Source: Eutreptiella sp. 'Long Island Sound 2002'
Lineage: Eukaryota; Euglenozoa; Euglenophyceae; Eutreptiales; Eutreptiaceae
Direction: 5' to 3'
Length of the DNA stretch: 64,000 bases
NCBI GenBank assembly: GCA_964036045.1
Contig: OZ038388.1
Span: 8,313,223 to 8,377,222 of the forward strand
Shown: positions 19,935 through 30,997 of the stretch, piece by piece
How the letters are laid out: the number at the start of each line of letters is the position of its first letter
How positions within the stretch are numbered: the stretch's first letter is position 1
Made by a program: the position numbers and the translations under genes
Notes under the pieces: model-generated
Seen by the model: the letters and a program-made list of their open reading frames with translations, nothing else
The model's database searches: none
What the model was told of the DNA's origin: nothing

Positions 19935-22900
19935 GTGAGGCGTCACACGGATGGGGCCACAGACCCCATGGGCAGGACAGGGGGGTCGGCGTTTGGGCCG
20001 TCGAGGCAGTCTGGACCGCGCTCTTCCAAAGAGCCCCTGTGACCGAGGGACATAGGGCTCGGTGGAACGCCCTGACCACCACACGAGGGGGCGTCGGGGT
20101 TGGGGGCATCAGAAAGCGTATTCCTGAGGTCCCTTGCACAGAGTGGGAGCGGTATGTTGTGCCGCTGGCAGCAAACCCATTTCCAGCGAAAACTTGTGCC
20201 AGATTTGCCTCGTGGGGGGTAAAGCCAGCTTGTCCTGCATTATCCTGCCGTTTTAACAGCCGCCCTTGGTCTGCATGTCGTTTGGAAAAGGCATTAAATT
20301 GAATGGGCCACATCTTGACAGATGAGCTGCATATGAGCAACGACACGTTGCGCCTTTTGCATGCACGTCAACAAACTGGACACCGGAAACGTGCGGAGAA
20401 GGATGACCAATCGGCAAAGCTCTGAATTGTTTCCAATGTATTGAGTTTTTGTGAGTTGTTAGGGATGCGTTGGGGAGGAGTGGGCATGCGTGTCTGGTGC
20501 CTCTGTGACCTACCCCCCCCCCCCCCCCCCGCCGCCCCTCCTCCACCAATGGCTTGAATGCTGCATTGTGCCGCAGCGTGGCAAATTTTTTCTTGGGCCT
20601 CCTCCTGGAGCCTGACAAGTGCTTCCTGGTGCCCAGTGGGCTGCCCTCATTGTCAGGGGACTGTGTGTCGCAGGCCTATAAGGCTGTGTGGGGCAGCTCC
20701 AGGGCGGTCTGTCAGGATGCCCGCAGGGTGTTTTTTCCTTTTCGCATGGAGGATCGCCCACAGAGACCGCTGTGGTCACCTTCAAGATGCCGTGGGTTAC
20801 ACTCCAACTGCCTTTGTTTACCCTCCAGCAGTCCTCCCCCCACCATTTCCTTTTTTTTGCAGACCTGTGGTGGGTGCGATGTCCTCTGGCAAGCCTGACC
20901 AGTCTCAAGACCCACAGACCTGGTCCTGTGGTCTTATGGTTCGGCCCCAACCTCGTGCGTCATGTCTCAGACTGGGGACCACTGCCCATCTGTCTATGGC
21001 ACCTCCGGCACGGCGTAGTGGCTGCCACTGCCTGCCGGTGAGCGCAGATACTCCACTGACTGCTGCGTGTAGGGTCTCAGTGCCCCCGGTCAGGACCATG
21101 CATTGCATCCCCTCGTTTTCCTTTTTCTTTTGGGGACTGCCCTGCCGCCCAGCGACTTGTCAGTGTGGGTGGCCAGGTGCCCGCCGTCTCCTCTACCCGC
21201 TGGGAGCCCCACTGTCCCTTCCCGTTTGCCATGGCGCTGGTCTCAGCGGTCGCGATGTACAGTGCAAACGCTGAAACGCTTCGGGCGCATGGACCAACTC
21301 GCACCGAAGTGCCGTCCGGGTGACGCGCATGTCAGCGGGCCCTGCCCTCCGCCTCGACTCCACATTCACTTGATCTCTGAACACACTCTCGAAATGCCGC
21401 TCGGCGTGACGGCATTCGCTGCACTTGACGGTCCACAGCAATAGCCCACGTCATGCCCAGGCTGTCCAGCCTCGTAGCCCGGGCTCAGACCCAAGCGCCT
21501 GCCATTATTTTGAGCCCGTGGGAACGTGGTGCTCACCTCGCCACCATGCAGCTACGCAACAGGTTGTTTGGAGCAACTTGGGCATGTTTTGGATAATTGT
21601 CAACCCCCCCAAAAGTCTTAAAAGTTTTACTGTGATATTCCATCAGCGATGTGTCAAGCGTATTGCGCAGCACAAAGCTGCGGGCCACAACATGCAGCGG
21701 CTCCGCTTTACCCCGGGTTCTGTGGGGGCATGTGGGGGTGTGCTGCTCTGGAGGTGGCCACTGGAGATGCTCTGAGCGATGGCTTAGCCGGCGCGCTGAG
21801 GCTCCAGAAGACGCTTACCACAGGACGGACATGAGCTCCATGTCGGTCCATGTACCTCGAATATCACAGTTCGCGGAGTCTCCCCCCTTCTAACCTCTTC
21901 TCCCCCATTCTTGTCCACCGGACCAACGTCGTGTACCACATTCATTATCTGAGCCGGGCATACGCCTGTTTTCGGATGAATTCTGGACTCTTTTTGCCTC
22001 GTGCCGTCCACCCTTTGGGGGATGCACTCAGACAGAGATGCGCAGACAGCGCTTTACACCAAAGCTCGTAGGTTTTGTAAAGAGTTGTTAGGGGTCTGGG
22101 CCTGCGGCGCACACTCTCTTATTGCTCTGTGCGTCACCTCGAAGAATTGCCCTCGAGCAGCGCAATGTGCCGAGACCCTTGAGCCCCACTGAGCACGTCA
22201 ATTTCCATGGCCACTCCAGTGTCATCGGAACGTGGCCGGCGTCTCCGCGATCTGCAACGTCAGCAAAAAAGAACCATGTCCCAAACCCATTCCTCTCGCG
22301 GTACATCAGACCACCATTTTCACGAACGTAATGTGCGAGCTGCGCACACCCTGTGCCCACACAGCGTGTGCAGGCCTGCACACACCGCCTGCACAATTAG
22401 AGTTGGAGAGGTTGATTCTGCTTACCTGTGACAGGGTCCCAGCGCTCATCATTGTGCCTGCTTCCTGAGTTTTCTCAGCTGTGCAAAACACTGGGATGCT
22501 GCTTTCGTTCCCTTTGATCCCCCTCTTTCCTGATTGTCAACCTGGCATTACTCATTATATAACCTGTTCCGACACCTTGCCTCCAGTCCAGCCCCGTGGT
22601 ATTCAGCTGTGGCCATGAAAGCATGTATTTTGGGGTCAGGCAGAATCTGTCTTATGGACAGGTGCATGTGGGAATGGGAGGCGGCAGGGCACTGCAATTG
22701 TGCTGGGAAGTGGGTGGTGCATGTCGGGGTTCTTGTGCGCTAGGATTGTGGTAGGGAAGGGGGGCAGAAGAGGGAAGGGAACCGGGAGGTTAGTGAGGTG
22801 ATTGCAGTTCATGCTACAGAGGGGGAAGGGATGTGCAGAGATGTGCAGAGCAAGGACTGGGCTAATAGCAGTGCAGTGGGTTAAGCAAGTGAGTGGAGTT

Positions 22901-24483
22901 GGGCATTTGTGGAACGAGTGGAGGGGAGGATGGTAGTGCTATGTTAATTATTTTTTTTTCCGGACCACACAATTTTTGCAAGTTCACCAGGTTGAAACAA
23001 AAATGGCGAACAAAAGAAATATTTCAGCTAATTTTAATCTTTAGCGTACTTGAATTCTTAAACCAAGACAGATGATATTGCGATAAAAAGAGAGCCTCGC
23101 CCACAGTGCCTCATCTGTCGTGCAGTGGCAGCATGGGTGACACACTCAAAACCAAGACCTCTGCAGCCAGCTGCACCAGAATAACCAGAACAATGGCCCC
23201 TCTCGCTCCTCTTCTGCAGCCCGTCATTGTTGCAGCACCAAATTGTCCTTGTCTTGAGTCATTGCTTTGTTAGTTTGCACGTAAGTGCCAAAATACACAC
23301 TTTTGAAATGAACGATGTGCATTGACAACATCAATTCTTAGCTAACATCCATGCCTCATTACTCAGATACATGTGATTTGTTATGTATTGGAAACACACA
23401 CATATTAGTGGGATAAATGCGCCAAAAAAAAGTGTGGGAGGGCTGTGCCAATCTTGGCATCATGATCTGATCCCTTGTTATGTTTAATGCTGACAGTCCC
23501 TCAACCCACTTCAGCTCCAGTTGTTTATAGGCGGCAGACGACAGACCCATGGACCAACATCCTGCCTTGAAAGACACCGTTTTTTGTATTTTACGCCTTT
23601 TGACGTCAAATTTAGTCATTTTGAAAAAGACTGCAGTTTTGGGGCTTGCCAAAATGGGTCTTTGACGACAGGGTCTGTTGTGGGAGAAGGCGTAGGTTGA
23701 CTTCATACTACCAAGACACTCCACCATCCATACCTCCTGAGCCCTGGCCTTAAGCCCCTGATGTGTGCGGCGCGTCAGAAGGACTGTCAAACACACACGG
23801 GGGGCACAACGAGTCCGCAGTGAGGGGCAAGGGGCGTTGCTCTTCTCGCTAGCAGGGCATTCCCCTGAGCACTATGGCGGTGGCGAGGTAAGACGAAGGC
23901 AAAAAACTGCTCACAAATGCATCCTCGACGAAGACACAAGAAGGCTGCCCACATATTTGCAATTTGCGTTGGGTACATGGCATGCGGCTAACGAAGCCTG
24001 TCGACCTAAAGGTTTCGATTTTCCCATGGAGCCTCCCAGCAACCACTCTGTAGATTTTCGCGCCTGTCCAAACAGCAGTGAAAGGACCAAAAAGTGCGCA
24101 AATGGCACCCCAGGATGTCTGGCCATGCCCTTGTTTGCCCGCACCCACATGCGCATACCCTCGCCTCTGGTCTAGCTCCACCCTGTCCACCCCAGCAAAG
24201 AAGAGGGGCTGGAAAGCAATGAACTTGGATAATGCTTCATACCCCCCCCCCCCCTCTTGCGCAAGCACTGCCTTGTCTAAGCACATGAGCCCGTGTTACC
24301 GTCGTTTTGATGGAATTTTCTGACCACGGTTTTTATGGTCAGAAATGTAACATTATGCGATTGTGCTTGGCTTGTAGAGGGAAAGGTGGGCTTGATCATG
24401 CTTGTGGTAGTTCCTCCTGCTCATCCCAACATTCTGCTTGCAATTGCAACCCAATGATGTCCCTGTTGATGTGATTTTCAGCC
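19935..24483. other. Long stretch with isolated exon-like fragments only
   Basis: It has a poly-C run at 20513-20530 followed by open GC-rich frames at 20554-21274, with acceptor-like sites near 20862 and a donor-like GTGAGC at 21038. The phases do not link into a model. The rest, 21.4-24.2 kb, shows no recognisable gene. A C-run and the first copy of a 51-base direct repeat lie at about 24242-24309. Confidence 0.3.
24259..24309 (+). repeat. 51-bp direct repeat, copy 1
   Basis: GCGCAAGCACTGCCTTGTCT followed by AAGCACATGAG matches 24904-24954 at 48 of 51 positions. The two copies flank the SH3-like module at 24484. Confidence 0.85.
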
Positions 24484-24700
24484 ATGGCTCATGTTGCTAC
24501 ACCTGGCATGGCTGTTACGTACATCCGGTCCACCGGTGAGCATGTCTCCGCAACAATGATGAAGTGCAGATTGTGTGGGCCAAAGCGGGCCATGGGATTG
24601 GGGGCCTTGGCCATGTGTTTGAGGGCAAGCTTTACTTCACCAAAGATATTGTTGATGACAGTTTTGTCCCAAGGAATAGGAAGCCCAAAGGGCAAGCATG
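24484..24700 (+). pseudogene. SH3-like module fragment (copy A)
   Basis: It follows an acceptor-like GATTTTCAG and starts with ATG two codons on. The peptide opens THVATPGMAVTYIRSTGEHV, the same G-x-x-V-x-[YF]-x-R-S-x-G pattern as the copies at 58206, 58850 and 59422. The similarity fades after about 30 residues, and the frame then reads unrelated sequence. Taken as a decayed piece of a mobile gene. Confidence 0.4.
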
Positions 24701-24903
24701 TGCAATTGTTCAAGATGAGGCGCAAGGTGGGAAAGGGCTTCTATTCCACAGCTCCTGATGGCCCTGATGGGCAGTGAGGACCTCCAGAACTCGCTGAAAT
24801 TTGCCTGCACATTGTGTTGTAGTGCCCTGTTGCGACAATTGTGCTTAGGGTGAGGTATGGGTAGGTTTCCGGTGACATTAGTTCTTTTGGTACCGCGCGT
24901 CGC

Positions 24904-24954
24904 GCGCAAGCACTGCCTTGTCTAAGCACATGAGTCTGTGTTACCGTCATTTTG
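24904..24954 (+). repeat. 51-bp direct repeat, copy 2
   Basis: Partner of 24259-24309. It is followed by the same GTGTTACCGTC-ATTTTG context and a poly-G run near 24978. Confidence 0.85.
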
Positions 24955-25178
24955 CTGACTTTCAGCGTGCTTGCGCAGGGGGGGGGGGGTACCCTAGTAC
25001 CACCCAACTGGAAATTTTTGGCATGATCTATGACAGGGTATCTTTCTTTTTCAACCTCCTCAAATCGCCATAATGCTAGTCGAGCACGAGGGCTTGGGAG
25101 GAGGTGTGGGACGACAGTCCTCGGCCCACTTCTCTCATTTCCGCAGCAGCATCCTCCGGATTTCTATTAAGCCCGACC

Positions 25179-25739
25179 ATGCAGAGTCCCCATGCCGATG
25201 CCTCCCGGTTCTCAAGTCCTGCCGCTCGGAAGATGCGCCCCCCCCCACTCGTGGAGCTCGACCGCATTGATCACGAGCCCCGCCCCCCGGCCATCAGCCC
25301 CAAGAGATCGACCAGAGCGCCTCGGGTGGAGGTCTTGACGGACCAGGTCGGGCATGTGAGCAGGAAGGAGATCGTCGACCACCGCGGCACGTTTCACTTG
25401 ATGAAGGCCCACGGATCCAAGGCCCCCGACTCGCGCTTCCCGGAGATCTCACTGCTGCATCCCAAGCGCTATGAAGACGAGCTGAAGCAGTTCTGTCCCG
25501 AGATGTCGTTCCTGCGAAAAGTGGCCGCAGACATGGACACGGGCCCGGACCGCCACACCTGGCGGGTCTCCGCTGTGAAGCCGATCCAGATGACCCACTC
25601 GAACGGCAGCAAAGTGCGCATCGGGCTGGGGCTGGACGCGCTCGAGACCAGTCTGCAGAGCCCTAGGGTGTCGCCGCGGGCACGGTGGCCGGGCCGCCCC
25701 TTGCCGACCTTCGACGCCGTCCGCATGCCGGCCCTTTGA
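25179..25739 (+). CDS. Hypothetical protein, single reading frame of 186 codons
   Basis: The frame is open from 25104, with ATG at 25104 and again at 25179. The second start fits the GC-rich, low-bias coding stretch better and follows a pyrimidine-containing leader; ATGCAG at 25179 could also hide an acceptor, making this a last exon from 25185. The protein is basic and mixed: a Pro/Arg-rich N-terminus, a middle with VSRKEIVDHRGTFHLMKAHG and RFPEISLLHPKRYEDELKQF, then RVSAVKPIQMTHSNGSKVRI, ending TFDAVRMPAL. No signal peptide, membrane segment or known motif is seen. Composition and lack of repeats favour a real gene. Confidence 0.5.
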   Translation: MQSPHADASRFSSPAARKMRPPPLVELDRIDHEPRPPAISPKRSTRAPRVEVLTDQVGHVSRKEIVDHRGTFHLMKAHGSKAPDSRFPEISLLHPKRYEDELKQFCPEMSFLRKVAADMDTGPDRHTWRVSAVKPIQMTHSNGSKVRIGLGLDALETSLQSPRVSPRARWPGRPLPTFDAVRMPAL

Positions 25740-28700
25740 GTGGGCGAGACGTGTGCCACTCACTCCGATGCACAGAAAAAGAACATAACGGATTTGTTTC
25801 ACCACCTCCCCGCCTTGCCTGTGTCATGCCTGTGACTCTTATGCCTGTGACGCGGGTGTGTATGCGAGCTCTGTATCCGTTGCTTCATGCCCCCCCCCCC
25901 CCCCCTCCTCACACCTCGGGTGTTGGGGCACTGGACCAACCCCACGGTGCAGATGGTTTTGAGGGGGATACCTGGTGCCAGGGACTGCCTGACGAATCCA
26001 TTGCCCATGAGGGTGTGTAGTTGCGTGAAGATGCAGTGCCCTGAGCACAAATCAGAGCGTTTGCCGTACTCAGAGGTCCCATGTGGATCCTGTCCGTGTC
26101 CCTCGAACCGCCCCCCTGCCCCCCGCCCCCCCTATTCGAGCGGTACTGGAGTGCACTGTGTCTGTGTCTGTTTTGCCTCCACATGTACTCTGCACACACC
26201 CCTCGTCTATGAGCCGCTGCTGCGGTGTAAGTAACATAAGGAGTTTGCCACTGTGGCTGTTGTCATGGTTGCCGTCACTGCGGGAGGGTACTGCTACGAT
26301 CGGGCATCACTACACCACTCCTCCAGCAACGGCCCCGTGCTCTTTCTGGAGCCTGCCAACGTCCTGCACCAGAACCTTGTGTTGTGTTGTGGTGTAGGCG
26401 GGCATTCTTCTCTTCCTGAAGTGTGTGGACTGCTAACAACTCCTTTACATTTAAGACCACAAATCAGCCTTCCTTGTGCTGTGCTGCCTGATGCTCAACA
26501 CCAGCAGTTACCAGCAACACAGCCGCCACTACCACCACTGACATGACATTTTATGGCACCAACGTTTGAGCCGTCTTCGGGACGACACTGTCGGGGATCA
26601 CACCCACACACACCTAATTTTGCTGTTTTTGGAGCTTTCCCCGTTTATGTTGACTTCGCTTCGGTGTAGCAGCTCCTGGTGCAATCCCATGCATCAGATT
26701 CGAGAGACTGTCCACGGCCTCTCTGCCCAAATGGGGGAAGCGGGAAACAGGTGACGTGATGAGATGCCGAGCCCCCGCCCTACATGGACCACTTTGGGGC
26801 TACCCACCGGTGGCCCTCAGCAGGTGGCCGCTTTGTGGCCGGGGCCCTTGCCAGCGCACGCACCACACTGCCCCCCACCTCCCCCCATCCGAACCGCCTG
26901 CATCATGCCTCGGCCACCGCCTACCACTCTGCAGTGGAACCGAGCCCATGATGTAGGGGCCCTGTCAATGGGCTTGTGCCTTGCCCGGCGGCGGACTGGA
27001 TGGCGGCAGACCGCCTTCAGTCCCATCTCGCCCGAACCGGTCCCCCCTCCCCGCTGCCCCCTCCTCTCCACCACACCCCACACTCCAATTAATGGCAAAA
27101 TGCCGTGGACATGCTGCGCACCACTGATGGGTAACATTTGGTGATCCGGAACCCTGTGTTACATTTCCCACACCAGTGGTGGTGAGCAACCTTGAACTTC
27201 ACGGTCTTGGGAATGAGAGCGTGTGGAGCATGCCGGCGCTGGCATGGCAGGGACATCAAGGGGCAAAAGCAGCAAATGTCCCACCCTCGTATAGTGAAAA
27301 TACTTCTCCCCAGTGGCTTGGAACAAGCAATGTAAACAATTTATTTCTACAACCTCGAGCCAGTGCCTACACCCGGAGGTGCCTACTGGCAAACTTACAA
27401 AGCCTTGATGGCAAACCCCCCACGCCCTCCTGCGCTGACTCTTGAGTGTTTCTTGGTCAGGTTCGACCAGCTCCGAATCCGCAGGATGGCCTCATTCAGA
27501 CTGTGCGTACAGTCTGTGTGCCTCGTTCTTGTTTGCTGTTGTTGTTGCACTATTTCCATGGGGGCGCACCGTGCGCTGTGCGAAAAGTAGCCTTTTTTTG
27601 ACCCATTTTTCCTGATGACCAAAGTGACCACTGTGATCCCATACACAGGACTGCCCAGATTCTTGCTGCAACAACTCAGATAATGACTTGAAACGATGTT
27701 TCAGACTGAAAATGCCAGAATGCTGTCAGTTTTCTATCAAAATCTGATGTTTTCCCCGCATCCCCCATGGTGGGTGGTTTTCAGGGTGGTCACAGGAAAG
27801 CAAATTTACTATTGGGCGCTGTGCCCGCGCTGCGTGCGCGGTGTGCAGAAACGCCCCCCCTTGTTTGTCATTTCATATCGATCAATTATCGCATTGAAGT
27901 AGGTTTTGCCCCTATGTGCTCCACCGCAAGTGCCTTGGTGACCAAGTGCCAGGAGCACCCTGTCTCTCCTCTGCTTTTCCAGAGCCCGATGCTTTTTTTG
28001 CTGCGAAACGACCATTACTGACCCCGAGGTCCACGCCGGAGTCGCCACCGGCGCTGTAACCCAATTTGCATATCCTTGTCTGCCACGCACTCATGCACTC
28101 ATGCCCCTGGACGATGGACAACTGTTTTTGTGTCATGGTTGTCACTCAAGTTCCAACTGCAAGCGGCTCCCTGCTGGACAACCTTGAACGCAGATGGGCC
28201 CTTTTCTGCCGTGTTCACTCAATTGAATGCACGTTGAGTGCGCTCTTGTGGCAATAGAGGCTTTCCTGTTCGTGAGGTTTCCAGTAATCAGATATTCTTC
28301 TTGATTTTGCTTCGGTGCCACAAATGAATCGGGCTGAGGGTTACCAGGTCGTCTTGCACTGCATCCTTGGCTTGGGGCGTGTGGCCTCTGATGGGCCACA
28401 AGGGTTGTCTTCTTGTGATCCGGTGCTCTGTGTTGGGTCCAGAATCTGGCTTACTGCTCAAGACCACCCTGGAAGGACCACTCTGTAGCTTCCGTCGTGG
28501 CAGCTCCACGGTATTAGTTCAGCACGTCCGTCATGTGTGTGGCGGGGGGGGGGGGGGAAGATGGAGTAGAGTGGTGAATAAGTGAGGCGAGGAGATGGAA
28601 CGGGGGGGGGGACGGAGGCAGCAAGAAATCACAATCCCTACCGCTTTGCTGAAGCACATGCCGAGTTGGATGAGAACGTGGTCGGTTTGGCCCACACAAA

Positions 28701-29382
28701 TGCAACCCGAGAGACGGCCATGCCTCGTGGGAGTGGGGAACAACGGCCAGCAGTGGGGACCAAACTCGTTCTGGCCCCCATGGTCCCGGACCTGCCTCGG
28801 GCCTTCAGACCCAGTGTGTAACCAGGGCATCCTGGGGCCGGGGGGGTGCGGATCAATTCATGTGGGGTTTCGAGCCCAGGGCGTGGCCAGAGGCATTGTG
28901 TCGAGGTGGTGTTGTTCACTGTTGGTTCAGGGCGCTGTGCCCTCGCACAGCGCCCCTTATCCGGGTGACTGTACCCGGGACCAACCCCGAAACCACCCAC
29001 CACTCCAAACACCGCACGCCAAGGGCCAGAAGCTGGAATGTTCTCAGTTTCTTTGGGGGGCTTGCTTGGTCACCACATTCAAATTGCGGAAATCAACCAC
29101 CAGTTGCCAAAACCTCCGTGGGTGATAGGTCTGCGGGGAGGTTCTAGGTGGACGGTCCGGGGCGGCTCGATTTGTGCACAGTGCACGGTGTGCCCCTGCA
29201 CATACCTTCTGTCTGTGCACATACCATTGGTATGTTATTGTAAGGCACATGGGAACAGGTTCCCGGACTCTACATCAGCAATGTGTTGCCCTCAGCACTC
29301 TGTTTTTGGAAGATCCGCTACCTAGCCGGGAGGTTGTGGACAGTCCTGGAATTTGATGCATAGATTGAAGCAAGGAGCTGCC
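25740..29382. other. Non-coding stretch, decayed repeats
   Basis: No gene is recognised. Poly-C/G tracts lie near 25892, 28544 and 28603. Around 26395-26470 the sequence resembles the leader of the SH3-like module at 58790-58850 (CTCCTTTACATT... ACAAAT), suggesting a decayed copy. Two consecutive stem-loops lie at 28930-28978. Confidence 0.35.
28930..28978. repeat. Two consecutive stem-loops
   Basis: 28930-28940 pairs perfectly with 28945-28955 (11 bp, 4-base loop CCTC). Six bases later, 28961-28966 pairs with 28973-28978 (CCGGGT/ACCCGG). The first is very stable. It does not look like a bacterial terminator because no T-run follows. Confidence 0.6.
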
Positions 29383-29481
29383 GGATTATCGTAGCACTGG
29401 ACAGCTCTGAACCTTGATCCCGAGGGGTTACCTCAAGTACTGCGAAGTGAGCTGGCTACGCCAGCTCATCTTGGTCTGAGC
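29383..29481 (+). repeat. Dispersed repeat R1, copy 2
   Basis: About 99 bases starting GGATTATCGTAGCACTGG and ending near CATCTTGGTCTGAGC. It matches 34619-34717 at about 90 percent, and its 3' half matches 18472-18529 on the other strand. Confidence 0.85.
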
Positions 29482-30882
29482 CAAAACAAAAAAGGACGAC
29501 CTGGTAACCCTCACCCCCGCCACTCTGTATCCGGGATGGAGCTGGCCCCGCTGACCCATGCTGGTGTCCCTCCTTAAAGTGGATCCCCACCCCCATCCTA
29601 AACACATGCACACACACACTCTCTCTGTCTCTCTTTCTCTTACTGTACTGTACCCCCGACCCCTTTCGCCCCGAACAGGATATTTGGAGCAATTTAGGCT
29701 GGTTGACTCTACTGGTGTGAGAGCTGCTGTGTATATATGTGTGGTGGGGGGAAGCGAAACCTTTTGGCTGTGCTGCACACCTGGGGTTCGAATGCTGGTT
29801 GAGGTAATGCACTGCTTTGGTCCTATTCTTTGATGAGGGACACTGGGCAAGAAACTTCTGCATCCGGTGTATGGTCAACAATGCAGACCTGTTGCTGGGA
29901 CAGGTTGGATGTATGTCTGGTTGGAGACAGGCAGACCTATTCCCATAGGTTTGGGCTGAAAATTTCAGCAGTGCAGTGAGCCAAACCAAGCAGAGATGGA
30001 TATGGAAGATACAACAGTCTCTTGGTGATTTAGGGGCATGGGCAGCTCACTGTCGACAGCCATAGACTCATGGGGATGCCTTGTGAGCCACCTCCAGGTG
30101 AAGCGTTGTTCCGCAAGTACAAGCACTCGTAATTCGGCACCACAGAATTCATGGTGGATTAGGATGTGGGCACCATCTATGGAAGCCCAGTTATCAAGGA
30201 CAAGTTGGCCCAACAATCCGGGAGTGGGAGTGAGGTGGGCTGCTGACGTATGGTCCCACTAATTGTAGCTGTTTGGATTGTTGTGCACCATGCGGAGGAT
30301 TTGGGTTGTGTGCCATTATATGAAATGGGTATTAAAAAAGTGAAGAATTGTGATTAGATATGCCAAAGAACGGAGGCTAAGCCTTCATGGGTGCTCTCAT
30401 GACATGACTCATGGGCTTGCAAAACTCTTTTTTGCAAATTTGTTTTGATGTGCGGTTGTATGGCAATGGGTCACTGGTATACTTATTTGTCAGTTTATTT
30501 TGCGTTCTAGTTTGTTTCAAGGGATTTTCTGTGTGATTTGTTGACTTCGTACAAGTGTCGCAATTGTCAATGCAACATTCAGCATGTCAAAAATAAAGTT
30601 GTATTGACAATGAGTTTCAACAACATAGAACCCTGAGTTTTAGGGTGGGAAATGACAGAATGAAGACTCAATGAAGTTTCAGATTTTTACGATCTCATTC
30701 AGCTTTTTGGATGTGCAATTGAACCCTAATGTTTATTCGCTTTAACCACCATTGTGTATGTTAATGTCGAATGGAAAATTTACAAAGTTTCGGCATTTTT
30801 ATGTAAAACTAAAACAATGAAAGATAAAATTGCCCAAACATGCTTGGTTTGCCTCATTTCTTCATTACTTGATCCAAAATTA
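29482..30882. other. Non-coding, increasingly AT-rich
   Basis: It has a microsatellite-like CACACA/CTCTCT tract at 29605-29645. From about 30280 it turns AT-rich, which continues past the LINE at 34.7-35.6 kb, so the LINE interrupted an AT-rich block. No genes seen. Confidence 0.4.
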
Positions 30883-30997
30883 AGCAAATTCAAAAAAGAT
30901 TTTTGACTTTGGAGTGCAAAATCCCATTTCAAAGAGAAAATTCTTACCATGGAGTGCCGTGAATTTTAGCACATCATTGTACATTGGTAGAATAGTA
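30883..30997 (+). repeat. 115-bp flanking direct repeat, left copy (probable target-site duplication)
   Basis: Matches 34157-34271 with about eight differences. Similarity ends abruptly at GTAGAATAGTA in both copies: the LINE begins immediately after the left copy and ends immediately before the right copy. Confidence 0.8.

Noticed and set aside
20554-21444. A multi-exon gene in the open frames 20554-21274 and 21103-21444
   Set aside because: Acceptor and donor sites exist, but phases do not join and no family was recognised.
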